Shown here: positions 36,450-45,343 of the stretch, piece after piece | Layout: every line of letters begins with the position of its first letter | Position numbering within the stretch: position 1 is the stretch's first letter | Assembly: GCF_001428665.1 (NCBI RefSeq) | Contig: NZ_LMIJ01000011.1 | Location: 664,251 to 728,250 of the forward strand | Source: Acidovorax sp. Root219 | GTDB taxonomy: Bacteria; Pseudomonadota; Gammaproteobacteria; Burkholderiales; Burkholderiaceae_C | DNA: 64,000 nt | Direction of reading: 5' to 3' | The notes under the pieces: model-generated | What the model was told of the DNA's origin: nothing | Databases searched by the model: none | The model's input: the letters and a program-made list of their open reading frames with translations, nothing else | Translations under genes and position numbers: made by a program

Positions 36450-38327
36450 GTGCGTATATTTACTCCTGCCCCTCGCGCCTTGTGGCCTTTTGGTTTGCTG
36501 CTTGCTGTAGTTGCCAGTCTCTATGGTCAAAGTCTCGGCTTTGGCTATATCTGGGACGACAATTCTTTGTTTGTGGACAATACCATGTTACGAGAGGGCG
36601 TCTGGAGTTGGGCAGCTGTTGCTCGCCCCATCTTACCGGATACTTCTTATTTTCGTCCACTGGTACTCACCACCTGGATGGCGGAGATGCAGCTTTTCAA
36701 GCTGACGCCTCTATACTCCCATTTGATCAACGTGATACTCCATGGCATCAATACATGTCTGGTTTATGTCATTGCATGCGCAATATATGGATCTCGGGAT
36801 AAGACGCGAATTGCAGCTTTAGTCGCCGCATTGATTTTCAGCGCTCATCCATGTCTGGCAGAGGGCGTGGCCTGGATTTCCGGACGCTTTGACCTGCTGG
36901 CAACGACCATGCTGTTGGCGGGCTTTGCCACTGCTATGGCTCCCGCCACTGTATTTCGTTGTATGGCAGTCGGTATTTTTGCGCTAGGCGCATTATTTTC
37001 GAAGGAAACGGGTATATTGTTTGCCCCCTTACTGGTACTTCTCGCCATCGCTCGTAGTCCGGGCCGACCGCTTCGAGTTACGCTTGCTGATCTCTGGCCT
37101 TACCTGTTGGTATCTGCAGCTACAACGATTATTTATTTCATTCTGAGACGGCAGGCTCTGGGAGTTGTATCATATTCAGAATTCGGTTTGATGCAGTTGG
37201 CAAGCGGTTTCGCAAACTATGAATTCTGGATGCGAGCGCTTTCGTTCTATACGTTCATGGGCTTTATGCCCTTCAGCTCCATCAGCCCTCAGCATGATAT
37301 TTTGTTGGAGCTGGCTTCGGCTCGGCAGCATATAGCTGCTCTTGCGGTAGCTTTGGCAATTTTGGCGGTGGTAGTTTACTTTGCAATAAAACGTCAAACT
37401 TGGGCCATTCTATGGATTGGATTTTATGCAGGAATTTTCCCGGTTTTAGGTATTTTGTCTATTCGGCTTGCAGATACTATCGGCGCTGAACGGTTCATGT
37501 ATCTGCCGCTGGTCATGCTCGCACTTGCCTCTGTGGCATTATTTCTTGAAATCCGTGACAAATACCCGCTGCAGCGAATAATCTCTTTGATGGGCGCGGC
37601 TGTGGCTGGGGGCTGGCTCGTGTTGTCGCTTTTGGTAACTTACACAGTCACATCCATGTGGGAGAGCGGAGTAAAATTGTGGAGTTGGCAGTACCAATCT
37701 CGCCCGGAAAATCAGATGGTGCTGATGAACTACCTCGTCCATCTGTCGAGTTCCCGAGAGCCCGAGCTGGAAAAAAAGTTTGAGATCGAGATTGAAAAGA
37801 TCCAATCCAGGAACAGGGGGCGTCTGCCGATGGAAGTGCAGGGTATCTATGCTATTTACTTGTTGACTAAACAGAATCCTGAGGCAATTCCTTACTTGCA
37901 AGGGTTGGTAGACAACTCTGTGGGTATTTGGGATCAACCCAGGGAGCAATTGGGGTTGATGAAAAGCCTGAAATACTCAAGCATTTTGGCTAATTATGCG
38001 CAGGCCCTTATGATATTCAATGGTGATCTAAAACTCGCTCGTGAAACTTTAAATCGATCCAAAGCTCTTACAGGGCGAGGAGGGGAATTCCAATTTGTTC
38101 ATTCCATGATTGCGTTGGAATACCTGGCTGGCAATAAGGCTGACGCATTGAATTTGTACCGTGAAAACTTGGAGATGCTTCATGCTTATGACATCCATAA
38201 AATGCACGCGTCCATTCGGACCCTGATTCAATTCACGTGCCTGCAATTGAAGGGTGAAAATTGTAAGCCTCAGGCTTTGGAATTTATAGAAGAACTAAAG
38301 AAAGAAAGCCTAGTGCCGTCTCGGTAG
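36450..38327 (+). CDS. Polytopic GT-C-type glycosyltransferase, candidate pilin glycosyltransferase (TfpW-like)
   Basis: A 625-residue membrane protein with about ten to twelve helices in the first 430 residues and a soluble helical, TPR-like C-terminal part. The first loop contains YIWDDNSLFVDN with paired acids (Asp36-Asp37), the place of the catalytic acidic motif in GT-C enzymes. Next come RPLVLTTWMAEMQ and NVILHGINTCLVY, as in the DUF1736/PMT-like group. The start is taken as GTG 36450 (TTG 36441 is the alternative), because the terminator covers anything earlier. Position next to pilA, with pilin accessory and D-arabinose genes following, suggests transfer of a lipid-linked sugar to the pilin. 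That function is inference. Confidence 0.65.
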   Translation: MRIFTPAPRALWPFGLLLAVVASLYGQSLGFGYIWDDNSLFVDNTMLREGVWSWAAVARPILPDTSYFRPLVLTTWMAEMQLFKLTPLYSHLINVILHGINTCLVYVIACAIYGSRDKTRIAALVAALIFSAHPCLAEGVAWISGRFDLLATTMLLAGFATAMAPATVFRCMAVGIFALGALFSKETGILFAPLLVLLAIARSPGRPLRVTLADLWPYLLVSAATTIIYFILRRQALGVVSYSEFGLMQLASGFANYEFWMRALSFYTFMGFMPFSSISPQHDILLELASARQHIAALAVALAILAVVVYFAIKRQTWAILWIGFYAGIFPVLGILSIRLADTIGAERFMYLPLVMLALASVALFLEIRDKYPLQRIISLMGAAVAGGWLVLSLLVTYTVTSMWESGVKLWSWQYQSRPENQMVLMNYLVHLSSSREPELEKKFEIEIEKIQSRNRGRLPMEVQGIYAIYLLTKQNPEAIPYLQGLVDNSVGIWDQPREQLGLMKSLKYSSILANYAQALMIFNGDLKLARETLNRSKALTGRGGEFQFVHSMIALEYLAGNKADALNLYRENLEMLHAYDIHKMHASIRTLIQFTCLQLKGENCKPQALEFIEELKKESLVPSR

Positions 38328-38604
38328 AGGTGCGAGGGCCGCCGGAGTGCTTCTAAGCGTGTGTCGACGGCATTCCGCGCGATCCCCACTCGACTGGATA
38401 CACATACATGACTTGCGCTTTGGGTACTTCCGATGCGAAACTTCTACACGGTTGTCTTGGGGTGCTCTGCGAATCAGTTCTGGCCTGCAGAGTTCGGATC
38501 GAAGTTTGCACCAGTCCGCATGGCCCCAAAGGGACCATGGGTGGTAGGGACAGCAGACATATCGACCGCTGGGATGTACCTTTGTGGAATTTTATGACTC
38601 ATGC

Positions 38605-39429
38605 ATGAATATGAATTTCGTCAGTTCTAAATTAATTTTCAGATTTCGATCTTCCGCGCCTTGGGCTTTGCGACACCTCATTGTTTCTGCTGCAATTGCC
38701 GGTTTTATAGCATTGCTGATTATGGGTGTATGGTTTCCACAGCCCTATCTGGATATTTCAGGCGCATGGAAGCTTTTTTTCTTGATCATGCTTGTTGACG
38801 TGGTGTGTGGGCCTACCCTTACTCTTCTATTGATTCATCCTGAAAAGACGCCCAAGGCTATATGGATAGACATTGCTCTTATTTTTTTTGTGCAAATGGC
38901 AGCCTTGGGTTATGGTGTGCACAGCCTTAGCGAAGCGCGGCCAGTTGCTTTGCTGTTCGAAGTAGATCGCTTCCGGGTTGTGAGCTACGCCGACATCGAT
39001 ACATCGCAACCTGAAACCATTCCAGAGTGGGTTGGTGCTTTGCGTTTTGAACCGCCCCGTATTCTTGGGATTCGCAGCGCAAGAACCCCGCAGGAGAAGG
39101 CGGAAAGTGTGGATGCGTCGCTGCAAGGTGTGGAGCCTGGTCAGCGCCCAGACTGGTGGCAGGCTTATGAGCTCAGCATTCCCCAAGTGAAGTCTCGGGC
39201 AATGCCATTGGACGCCCTGCTTGCATTGAACCCACAACTGACGGAACGCATTCAGCGCCATGCGGCGAAGGCCGCCGAAAAAGGCGATGGGCGGCAAGAT
39301 GCGCTGAGGCCTGAAGAACTCTTGTGGCTACCCGTCGTGAGCCGGATGTCAATGGGTTGGGTCGCATTTGTCGACCCGCTCAGTGGGCGTATCCGCGGTT
39401 ATGTTGAAGCAGATGGCTTTGGTTCATAA
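38605..39429 (+). CDS. TfpX/TfpZ-family type IV pilin accessory protein
   Basis: A 274-residue protein with three to four N-terminal helices (about 22-115) and a C-terminal extracytoplasmic domain. RHLIVSAAIAGFIALLIMGVW and WYPQPY-like WFPQPYLDISG, then LVDVVCGPTLTLLLIHPEK and DIALIFFVQMAALGYGV, match the TfpX/TfpZ pilin accessory family known beside divergent pilins in Pseudomonas and Moraxella/Eikenella-type loci, where it promotes pilin assembly. Start at ATG 38605 (38611 also possible). The preceding 277 bp (38328-38604) contain no gene I can support. It immediately precedes the second pilin. Confidence 0.8.
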   Translation: MNMNFVSSKLIFRFRSSAPWALRHLIVSAAIAGFIALLIMGVWFPQPYLDISGAWKLFFLIMLVDVVCGPTLTLLLIHPEKTPKAIWIDIALIFFVQMAALGYGVHSLSEARPVALLFEVDRFRVVSYADIDTSQPETIPEWVGALRFEPPRILGIRSARTPQEKAESVDASLQGVEPGQRPDWWQAYELSIPQVKSRAMPLDALLALNPQLTERIQRHAAKAAEKGDGRQDALRPEELLWLPVVSRMSMGWVAFVDPLSGRIRGYVEADGFGS

Positions 39430-39508
39430 ATTTGCTGTTTATGCGCCATTCGCATCTTTTGGGCTATGTTGTGACCACCAGCCTGTTGTACGCGCCCGCA
39501 GTTGATCT

Positions 39509-39523
39509 TGGAATGCTCCTTGC
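39509..39523 (+). promoter_or_regulatory. Candidate sigma-54 promoter of the second pilin gene
   Basis: TGGAAT (39509-39514) and TTGC (39520-39523) give the GG-N10-GC spacing with a perfect -12 element and two mismatches in the -24 element. The predicted start is near 39535, about 24 bases before the pilin ATG. It is weaker than the promoter of the first pilin. Confidence 0.55.
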
Positions 39524-39558
39524 ATACACCAGCAACATTGACCAGATTGGAGCCACAT

Positions 39559-40095
39559 ATGTCACATCTTACTCATCCTTACAAAGGTTTTACCCTGATT
39601 GAGTTGATGATTGTGGTGGCCATCATTGGGATCCTGGCTGCTGTGGCGCTGCCGGCCTATCAGGATTACACGGTCCGCGCCAAAGTGGCGGAAGCGTTGG
39701 TTGCAACTGCTCCAGGCAAGGAATTGCTCAACGAGTCGTTTCAGGCCGGAGGAATCACTGGCATGGATGCTGCAGCTGCCGCCTTCAATTCTGCGACTGC
39801 CAGCTTTCGCGCCAGCAAGTATGTCAAAGACGTCACCATTGTTGGTGCCGCAAGTCCTTGGCCATTGGTAGTCTCCATTGCAGCAAGTGCGGGCAACGGC
39901 ATTCCAGCAGGCCTGGATGGCAACACCATTGTGCTATCCCCCAACATCAATGGCGCGGTTCCGTCGGACTCATCCCAAGGTGCAATGGATTGGGCATGCA
40001 CGAGCACGACAGACAAGCAAGCCTCGATCAGAAACTTGACAAACAGGACGCTTGGCTCCCTCCCCGCAAAGTACGCTCCTTCGGAATGTCGTTGA
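39559..40095 (+). CDS. Type IV pilin (second copy)
   Basis: A 178-residue prepilin with leader [10 protein letters not shown] (cleavage G10/F11), then [20 protein letters not shown]. The disulfide-loop cysteines lie in DWACTS and the terminal SECR. It shares the N-terminal helix, the [12 protein letters not shown] block and the C-terminal KYAPSECR with the first pilin but differs in the surface regions ([22 protein letters not shown]). It could be an alternative major pilin or a second pilin used with its own glycan. A T-run at about 40107-40115 after the stop could help terminate it. Confidence 0.93.
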   Translation: MSHLTHPYKGFTLIELMIVVAIIGILAAVALPAYQDYTVRAKVAEALVATAPGKELLNESFQAGGITGMDAAAAAFNSATASFRASKYVKDVTIVGAASPWPLVVSIAASAGNGIPAGLDGNTIVLSPNINGAVPSDSSQGAMDWACTSTTDKQASIRNLTNRTLGSLPAKYAPSECR

Positions 40096-40564
40096 CAAAG
40101 CGCTTGACTTTTTTTTGGGTAGCATTTTCGTCGCGAGCGGACTGCCGGGTGACCATATTTAGCACCTACGTTCCGTATAGATATGTCCTGTCAACCTGAA
40201 CGAGTGACGGAGTGCAATGCAGGCGCCGTGTGGAGTTCATCAAAATTGGCGCGGTGTTACGAGCCAGATAGTCAGCCATAGCCATAGCTTGAGGTGCGGC
40301 GAGCAACTCTCACCTCTCGATTCAGCCGGGTCGGCTGGACATCAGTCTTGAAGTCTGATCGGTTGATCATCGCTCAGCGCGGGCCTACTTTTGGCACACC
40401 CAGCGCTCAAGCCTCTGGATCTTCAGCTTGACTCTCTAGGCGGGGTGAACTTGCTGAGGTCTAGAATGCGGTAGGTCCGGGTTGTCTGCACAATTCAGAA
40501 ATCGCACGCCACACTCAGTCCATGCACTGATTCTAAACCTTCCCAATATTGCAAAGCCTCCAAA
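40096..40564. other. 469-bp noncoding gap after the second pilin
   Basis: No reading frame with family resemblance was found on either strand. The stretch begins with a T-rich segment (40107-40115) that may terminate the pilin transcript. The middle and end are mixed-composition sequence with scattered short inverted repeats, for example TCAGTC/GACTTC-like arms near 40349-40365. It could hold the remnant of a decayed gene and must contain the promoter of the downstream operon, but I see no convincing -35/-10 or -24/-12 pair. Confidence 0.5.
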
Positions 40565-42031
40565 ATGAAATTTAGCCAGGATAGGATTTTCCTGCTTGCA
40601 TGTGTGCTGTGTGGGCTTCCCGTCATGTTACCGTTCTATCCAGCCATGGTGGATGTGCCTCAGCATGCTGCGCAAATTACCGCCCTGAAGGCGTTGCTGG
40701 GTGGAAGCCCATGGGCTTTCACTGACATGTTTGAATTGCGGCTGTTTACCCCCTACTGGTTGGGATATGGGCTGGTCATGATTCTTTCCATCCCGTTCGA
40801 TGTGGTGATAGCCATCAAGATAATTATCGCGAGCGCTCAATGCCTATTTGTGTGGGCTGCGGCGAGATTCTGCATAAAAATGAAAATGCCCGCCGAATGG
40901 CGCTGGATTTTTATTATACTTCCCTTTGGATTTGCTTATCAATGGGGGTTTCTCAATTTTATCGTCGCTGCGCCCTTCGGGTTTATTTTTCTTAGTGAAA
41001 TTTCTGATTTCAAGAATAAAGATAAGCGCGATGGCTGGGTGAGGGTCGCTTTATGGGTGCATTTTCTATTCTTCGCTCATTTTTTGATAGCCGCGTTTTT
41101 CTGCGCTGCCGCTATTTTTATATTGGCCGAGCCTTGGAGCGGCATTAAAAAATGGTTTTATAAAATTCTTCCCATATTTTCAGTGCTTCCCATCACGGTT
41201 GCTTGGTTGGTGATTGGCTTCAACTCTGCTCCAGAGGCCAGGGGAAATGTAATGTGGATGGTAGGTCTTAATCGAGTGATTGAATTTTTGCCATCACTTG
41301 TCTCGGCACCCACGCCCGGTATTGGCCAGCTGATTGGGTTGACCTGCTTGATACTGCCGTTCATATGGGGGGCCCAACCCAAGCGGTCTGTTTTTTCTTG
41401 GGCGCCGTTTGGTTTGTATATTATTTGGATGATGTTTGTTCCTCATCTTTTGGGGGGTAATTATTTCACATACCAGAGATTCGGGCTGTTTGGCCTGCCA
41501 CTGTATTTTTTATGTTTTGAAATTTCCAATAAACATCCCATTCCAAGCCATTCTGCATTGGCTGGTGTGGGGTTGGCGTTGATCGCATCCTCCATCGTGG
41601 GTTGGCATTCGGTTCGGGCATTGATCTTCGAAGGTGAAGCATCTGGCTATCGGGCTGTTATGGAGAAGGCTGATCCAGGAAAAAGAATTCTGATGTTTGC
41701 ATTCAAACCGACAAGTCAGGCGTCGAGTGCCCCTCTGCATCTGCATTTTGCCGGGTGGTATCAAGCCGAGCATGGTGGTTTGGCTGAATTTAACTTTGCC
41801 CGATTCTGGGGTCTGCCTGTGAAGTACAAAATCGACGCGCCATCGGGTATTTTTTCAGGATTTGAATGGTATCCGGCAAATTTCGACTGGACTCGGAATC
41901 ACGGCGAGCTTTTTGATTATTTCTTGGTTCGTCATCCGCAGGATGCTTCCGAATGGATCAAAGAAAAATCTAACGGCGCAATGAGGCCGATTGCGAGAAA
42001 TGGCGAATGGCAGTTGTATGAAAAAAAATGA
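40565..42031 (+). CDS. Polytopic membrane protein, possible GT-C-like / GtrC-type glycosyltransferase
   Basis: A 488-residue protein with about ten to eleven membrane helices and a soluble C-terminal region. No named family is certain. The N-terminal loop FYPAMVDVPQHAAQITALK holds an Asp and a His near the first helix, where GT-C enzymes place their catalytic acid, and FTPYWLGYGLVM follows. AT-rich codon use marks it off from flanking housekeeping genes. It overlaps the GtrB-like gene by 14 bases and precedes acyltransferase and GtrA genes, the composition of a three-component Gtr system in which the third protein is a strain-specific polytopic transferase. Confidence 0.5.
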   Translation: MKFSQDRIFLLACVLCGLPVMLPFYPAMVDVPQHAAQITALKALLGGSPWAFTDMFELRLFTPYWLGYGLVMILSIPFDVVIAIKIIIASAQCLFVWAAARFCIKMKMPAEWRWIFIILPFGFAYQWGFLNFIVAAPFGFIFLSEISDFKNKDKRDGWVRVALWVHFLFFAHFLIAAFFCAAAIFILAEPWSGIKKWFYKILPIFSVLPITVAWLVIGFNSAPEARGNVMWMVGLNRVIEFLPSLVSAPTPGIGQLIGLTCLILPFIWGAQPKRSVFSWAPFGLYIIWMMFVPHLLGGNYFTYQRFGLFGLPLYFLCFEISNKHPIPSHSALAGVGLALIASSIVGWHSVRALIFEGEASGYRAVMEKADPGKRILMFAFKPTSQASSAPLHLHFAGWYQAEHGGLAEFNFARFWGLPVKYKIDAPSGIFSGFEWYPANFDWTRNHGELFDYFLVRHPQDASEWIKEKSNGAMRPIARNGEWQLYEKK

Positions 42032-42983
42032 ATTATCGGTCGTCATCCCCTGTTACAGATCTGGGGGGAATTTAAGACCGCTCTATGAACGGCTTATGCC
42101 AATTCTGGACGCTCTTGCTGTTGATTATGAAATAATCTTTGTCGAAGATGGCGGAGGTGATTCAACTTGGGAGGAAATATGTTTATTGGCGCTGAGGGAT
42201 GGCAGAATACGAGGAATTAAGCTGGCCCGAAACTATGGGCAGCACAACGCGTTGCTGTGCGGTATAAGGGCCGCCACTGGTGAAATAATAATTACTATGG
42301 ATGATGACCTGCAAAATCCTCCCGAGGAAATTCACAAGCTTCTTGCGAAAATTCGGGAGGGTTACGATGTCGTCTACGGAACGCCAGAAGAAGAAAATCA
42401 TGGATTCCTTCGAAATGCGGCATCCCGGATAACCAAGATCGCCTTGCAAAGTGCCATGGGCGTAGCTTCAGCGAGCAAGGTCAGCGCCTTTAGAGCTTTT
42501 AAAAGAAAGTTGTGCGCCGCTTTTGACGCATATCGTAGTCCTACGGTAAATATCGAAGTATTGCTGAGTTGGGCCACTACCAGTTTCTCCTCCGTCAGTG
42601 TACGCCAAGACAAGAGGATTTCGGGAGAGTCGGGATATACGCTAAGAAAATTGATGGCGCATGCAATCAATATGATGACTGGATTTTCCACTCTTCCTTT
42701 GAGAGTTGCCAGCATGATTGGATTGGTCTTTGCCTGCGGGGGAGGGGTCGTCCTTGCCTACGTCATCGCTCGCTATCTGATTTCTGGAAGTGCAGTGCCT
42801 GGATTCAGTTTTCTGGCATCTATAGTCTCCATTTTTTCCGGAGTGCAATTGTTTGCACTTGGAATTATTGGCGAATATCTTTCGCGAATGCATTTCAGAA
42901 TGATGGAGCGCCCGCCCTATGCTGTTGATGTTATTTTTGAAGTGAGCAAATCAGCACTTGCTCCCGAAATTAGGAGTGAATGA
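42018..42983 (+). CDS. GtrB/ArnC-like polyprenyl-phosphate glycosyltransferase (GT2)
   Basis: A 321-residue GT-A glycosyltransferase with two C-terminal helices. LSVVIPCYRSGGNL opens the fold; IIFVEDGGGDSTW and ITMDDDLQNPPEEI are the nucleotide-sugar and DxD metal motifs. The helices (about 232-255 and 265-295) are typical of GtrB/DPM1-type enzymes, which load a sugar from a nucleotide donor onto undecaprenyl phosphate at the cytoplasmic face. It overlaps its upstream neighbour by 14 bases and the acyltransferase gene by four. The sugar is not known; the nearby WecE-type aminotransferase gene makes a 4-amino-dideoxyhexose possible. Confidence 0.85.
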   Translation: MKKNELSVVIPCYRSGGNLRPLYERLMPILDALAVDYEIIFVEDGGGDSTWEEICLLALRDGRIRGIKLARNYGQHNALLCGIRAATGEIIITMDDDLQNPPEEIHKLLAKIREGYDVVYGTPEEENHGFLRNAASRITKIALQSAMGVASASKVSAFRAFKRKLCAAFDAYRSPTVNIEVLLSWATTSFSSVSVRQDKRISGESGYTLRKLMAHAINMMTGFSTLPLRVASMIGLVFACGGGVVLAYVIARYLISGSAVPGFSFLASIVSIFSGVQLFALGIIGEYLSRMHFRMMERPPYAVDVIFEVSKSALAPEIRSE

Positions 42984-43549
42984 TGCCATTTTTGAGTCAA
43001 GATCAATTGAATGCTTTATCCTTCAAGTATCTCGGGAAAAATGTACGCATCAGCGATAAAGCTTCAATATACGACCCGGATCGCATAGAGATTGGCGATA
43101 ATTCGAGAATTGATGACTTTTGCGTAATTTCTGGCAAGGTGGTAATAGGAAGAAATGTTCACATTGCAGTCTATAATAACGTGGCAGGCGGAGAATTAGG
43201 TGTCTTCTTGGAAGACTTTTCTGGCCTTGCCTATGGATGTCATGTTTTTTCCCAGTCAGATGACTATTCTGGGCGATCATTGACCAATCCAACGATGCCA
43301 GATGAGTTTAAAAATGAAACCAAGGCTACTATTCGTATATGCCGTCATGTGATTATTGGTGCTTGTACCATAGTGCTTCCAGGAGTAACTATCAATGAGG
43401 GCAGTGCTGTAGGGGCGATGTCGATGGTGACCAAGAGTACGGATCCATGGGCGATTTATTTTGGCATTCCCGCTAAAAAGATAAAAAATCGCCATAAAGA
43501 TCTTTTGAAGCTTGAAGCCATTTATTTGCAAAATGAGCGGTTGGTATGA
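42980..43549 (+). CDS. Left-handed beta-helix acyltransferase (WbbJ-like)
   Basis: A 189-residue hexapeptide-repeat acyltransferase. Repeats such as VRISDKASIYDPDRIEIGDNS and IRICRHVIIGACTIVLPGVTINEGSAVGAMSMVTK are clear, and the loop HVFSQSDDYSG with its His is placed like the catalytic region of galactoside/maltose O-acetyltransferases. IYFGIPAKKI is the usual C-terminal motif. It probably acetylates a hydroxyl or amino group of the cluster sugar. Coupled by four-base overlaps to both neighbours (alternative start 42983). Confidence 0.85.
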   Translation: MMPFLSQDQLNALSFKYLGKNVRISDKASIYDPDRIEIGDNSRIDDFCVISGKVVIGRNVHIAVYNNVAGGELGVFLEDFSGLAYGCHVFSQSDDYSGRSLTNPTMPDEFKNETKATIRICRHVIIGACTIVLPGVTINEGSAVGAMSMVTKSTDPWAIYFGIPAKKIKNRHKDLLKLEAIYLQNERLV

Positions 43550-43932
43550 TGCCGCGCCCTGTCTTCACCCAAATTTTGCGTTACGGAGGAGTTGGAGTTT
43601 TGTCCAATTTCCTCGGCTACATGGCTTACATAGCCATCGTGGCCGTGGGTGTGGGGCATAAGCTTGCCATGAGCTTCGTATACGCAACAGTTTTTATTAT
43701 TAGTTTCTACGGAAACAGAAAATTTACCTTCGACCACAGTGGAGCAATTGCCGCCGTGGGCATAAAGTTTGTTGCGGTGTATGCGTTAGGGTACTTGATA
43801 AATCTTTGTCTGCTATTCTTCTTGGTGGATAAACTGGGTTATAAGCATGAAATTGTGCAGTTGATTGCTATTGGCGTAATTGCAATACTGAGTTTCATTT
43901 TGTTGAAATTTGTTGTTTTTTCAAAAAAGTGA
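43546..43932 (+). CDS. GtrA-family membrane protein (first copy)
   Basis: A 128-residue protein with four helices and the GtrA pattern: ILRYGGVGVLSNFLGYMAY at the N terminus and FYGNRKFTFDH in the middle loop. GtrA proteins are thought to flip or escort polyprenyl-phosphate-linked sugars across the inner membrane. It overlaps the acyltransferase gene by four bases and follows the GtrB-like gene, completing a likely GtrA/GtrB pair. A second GtrA gene lies at 47417-47818 with the dprE genes. Confidence 0.9.
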   Translation: MMPRPVFTQILRYGGVGVLSNFLGYMAYIAIVAVGVGHKLAMSFVYATVFIISFYGNRKFTFDHSGAIAAVGIKFVAVYALGYLINLCLLFFLVDKLGYKHEIVQLIAIGVIAILSFILLKFVVFSKK

Positions 43933-44166
43933 TTTTTTGTAGAAAATATGGCTGATTGACTTTCATGCCAATGCATTGAGGAGGTGCTGATCCTGCCTGG
44001 AAAAATTGGGGTTTCCGTCCCCAAAAATAAGTCACTCGGTCCTCTGCGAGTGGTAGGCTCACCGCTCTGGTTGACTTACATTCAGCAGATCCATGTGTTT
44101 GATGCACGAGCTCGACAGCGTGACTTAGATATCCACGGGGCCTGCGTAAGCTATCGCGAAAAGATT

Positions 44167-45297
44167 ATGAAAAAAATACCATTCAATAAGCCGTACATGA
44201 CGGGCAAGGAGCTCTGGTACATAGCGCAGGCCCATGCCCAAGGCCATTTGGCAGGAGACGGCAACTTCACCAAGCTGTGCTCAAGGTGGCTGGAGCAGCG
44301 CACGGGTGCCACGAAAGCGCTGTTGACCCATTCGTGCACAGCAGCGCTCGAAATGGCAGCCATGCTCGCCAATCTGGGGCCGGGTGACGAGGTGATCATG
44401 CCCTCCTACACCTTCGTTTCCACAGCCAATGCGTTCGTGCTGCGCGGTGCGATCCCTGTGTTCGTGGACATCCGGTCCGATACGCTCAATATTGACGAAA
44501 CCTTGATCGAAGCAGCTATCACCCCCCGTACAAAAGCGATTGTGGTAGTGCACTATGCAGGGGTGAGTTGCGAGATGGACGAGATCATGGAGATCGCCAA
44601 GCGCCACGAACTGATCGTGATCGAGGATGCTGCGCAAGGCATCATGTCGACCTACAAAGGGCGTCCCTTGGGGTCGATCGGGCACATGGGGTGCCTGAGC
44701 TTCCATGAAACCAAGAACATCATTTCCGGCGAGGGGGGGGCACTGCTCATCAACAATCCAGAGTTTGTTGACCGGGCGGAGATCATCCGCGAGAAGGGAA
44801 CCAACCGCAGCCTGTTCTTTCGTGGGCAGGTGGACAAGTACACCTGGTGTGATCTGGGATCGAGCTTTCTTCCTGGAGAACTGATCACTGCCTTTCTATG
44901 GGCGCAGATGGAGGCCGCAGACTCCATCACCGCACAGCGACTCAGCCTGTGGAGTCAGTACCACCATTCTCTGGAGGCGCTTGAAAGCACGGGGCGGATA
45001 CGTCGCCCCATCGTGCCGGACCATTGCCAGCAGAATGCGCACATGTACTATGTGCTGCTACCGGATCTCGATTCCCGCACGATGTTCATCGAGCGATTGA
45101 AAACGCTTGGGATCGGTGCGGTATTCCACTATGTTCCCTTGCACTCGGCACCCGCGGGCCGCAAATTTGGCCGCCCGCATGGATCAATGGACGTGACCGA
45201 CAGCCACTCTGCGCGGCTTGTCCGCCTTCCCTTGTGGATGGGACTGGAAGAGCATTTCGATGAAGTTATCGCGGCGGTGGGCGAGTCCCTGGCATAG
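44167..45297 (+). CDS. dTDP-4-amino-4,6-dideoxygalactose transaminase (WecE/RffA-like)
   Basis: A 376-residue PLP aminotransferase of the DegT/DnrJ/EryC1 family. IPFNKPYMTGKELWYI is the characteristic WecE N terminus; THSCTAALEMAA binds the cofactor phosphate, and the PLP lysine is Lys183 in FHETKNI, followed by EGGALLI. It would make dTDP-Fuc4N from a 4-keto sugar and glutamate. Start at ATG 44167; the frame is open back to 43984 but that extension has no family similarity. The preceding 234 bp (43933-44166) are otherwise empty. dTDP-glucose synthesis genes are not in the window and must be elsewhere. Confidence 0.9.
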   Translation: MKKIPFNKPYMTGKELWYIAQAHAQGHLAGDGNFTKLCSRWLEQRTGATKALLTHSCTAALEMAAMLANLGPGDEVIMPSYTFVSTANAFVLRGAIPVFVDIRSDTLNIDETLIEAAITPRTKAIVVVHYAGVSCEMDEIMEIAKRHELIVIEDAAQGIMSTYKGRPLGSIGHMGCLSFHETKNIISGEGGALLINNPEFVDRAEIIREKGTNRSLFFRGQVDKYTWCDLGSSFLPGELITAFLWAQMEAADSITAQRLSLWSQYHHSLEALESTGRIRRPIVPDHCQQNAHMYYVLLPDLDSRTMFIERLKTLGIGAVFHYVPLHSAPAGRKFGRPHGSMDVTDSHSARLVRLPLWMGLEEHFDEVIAAVGESLA

Positions 45298-45343
45298 TCC
45301 CTGCCCCGCGCTAGGACGAGTTCGTTGCGCTCGGACGCGTGGC

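Noticed and set aside
43984-44166. Upstream extension of the WecE-type gene from a GTG with a good GAGGAGG site
   Set aside because: The added 61 residues have no similarity to the aminotransferase, whose family N terminus is MKKIPFNKPY. A short leader peptide cannot be fully excluded.
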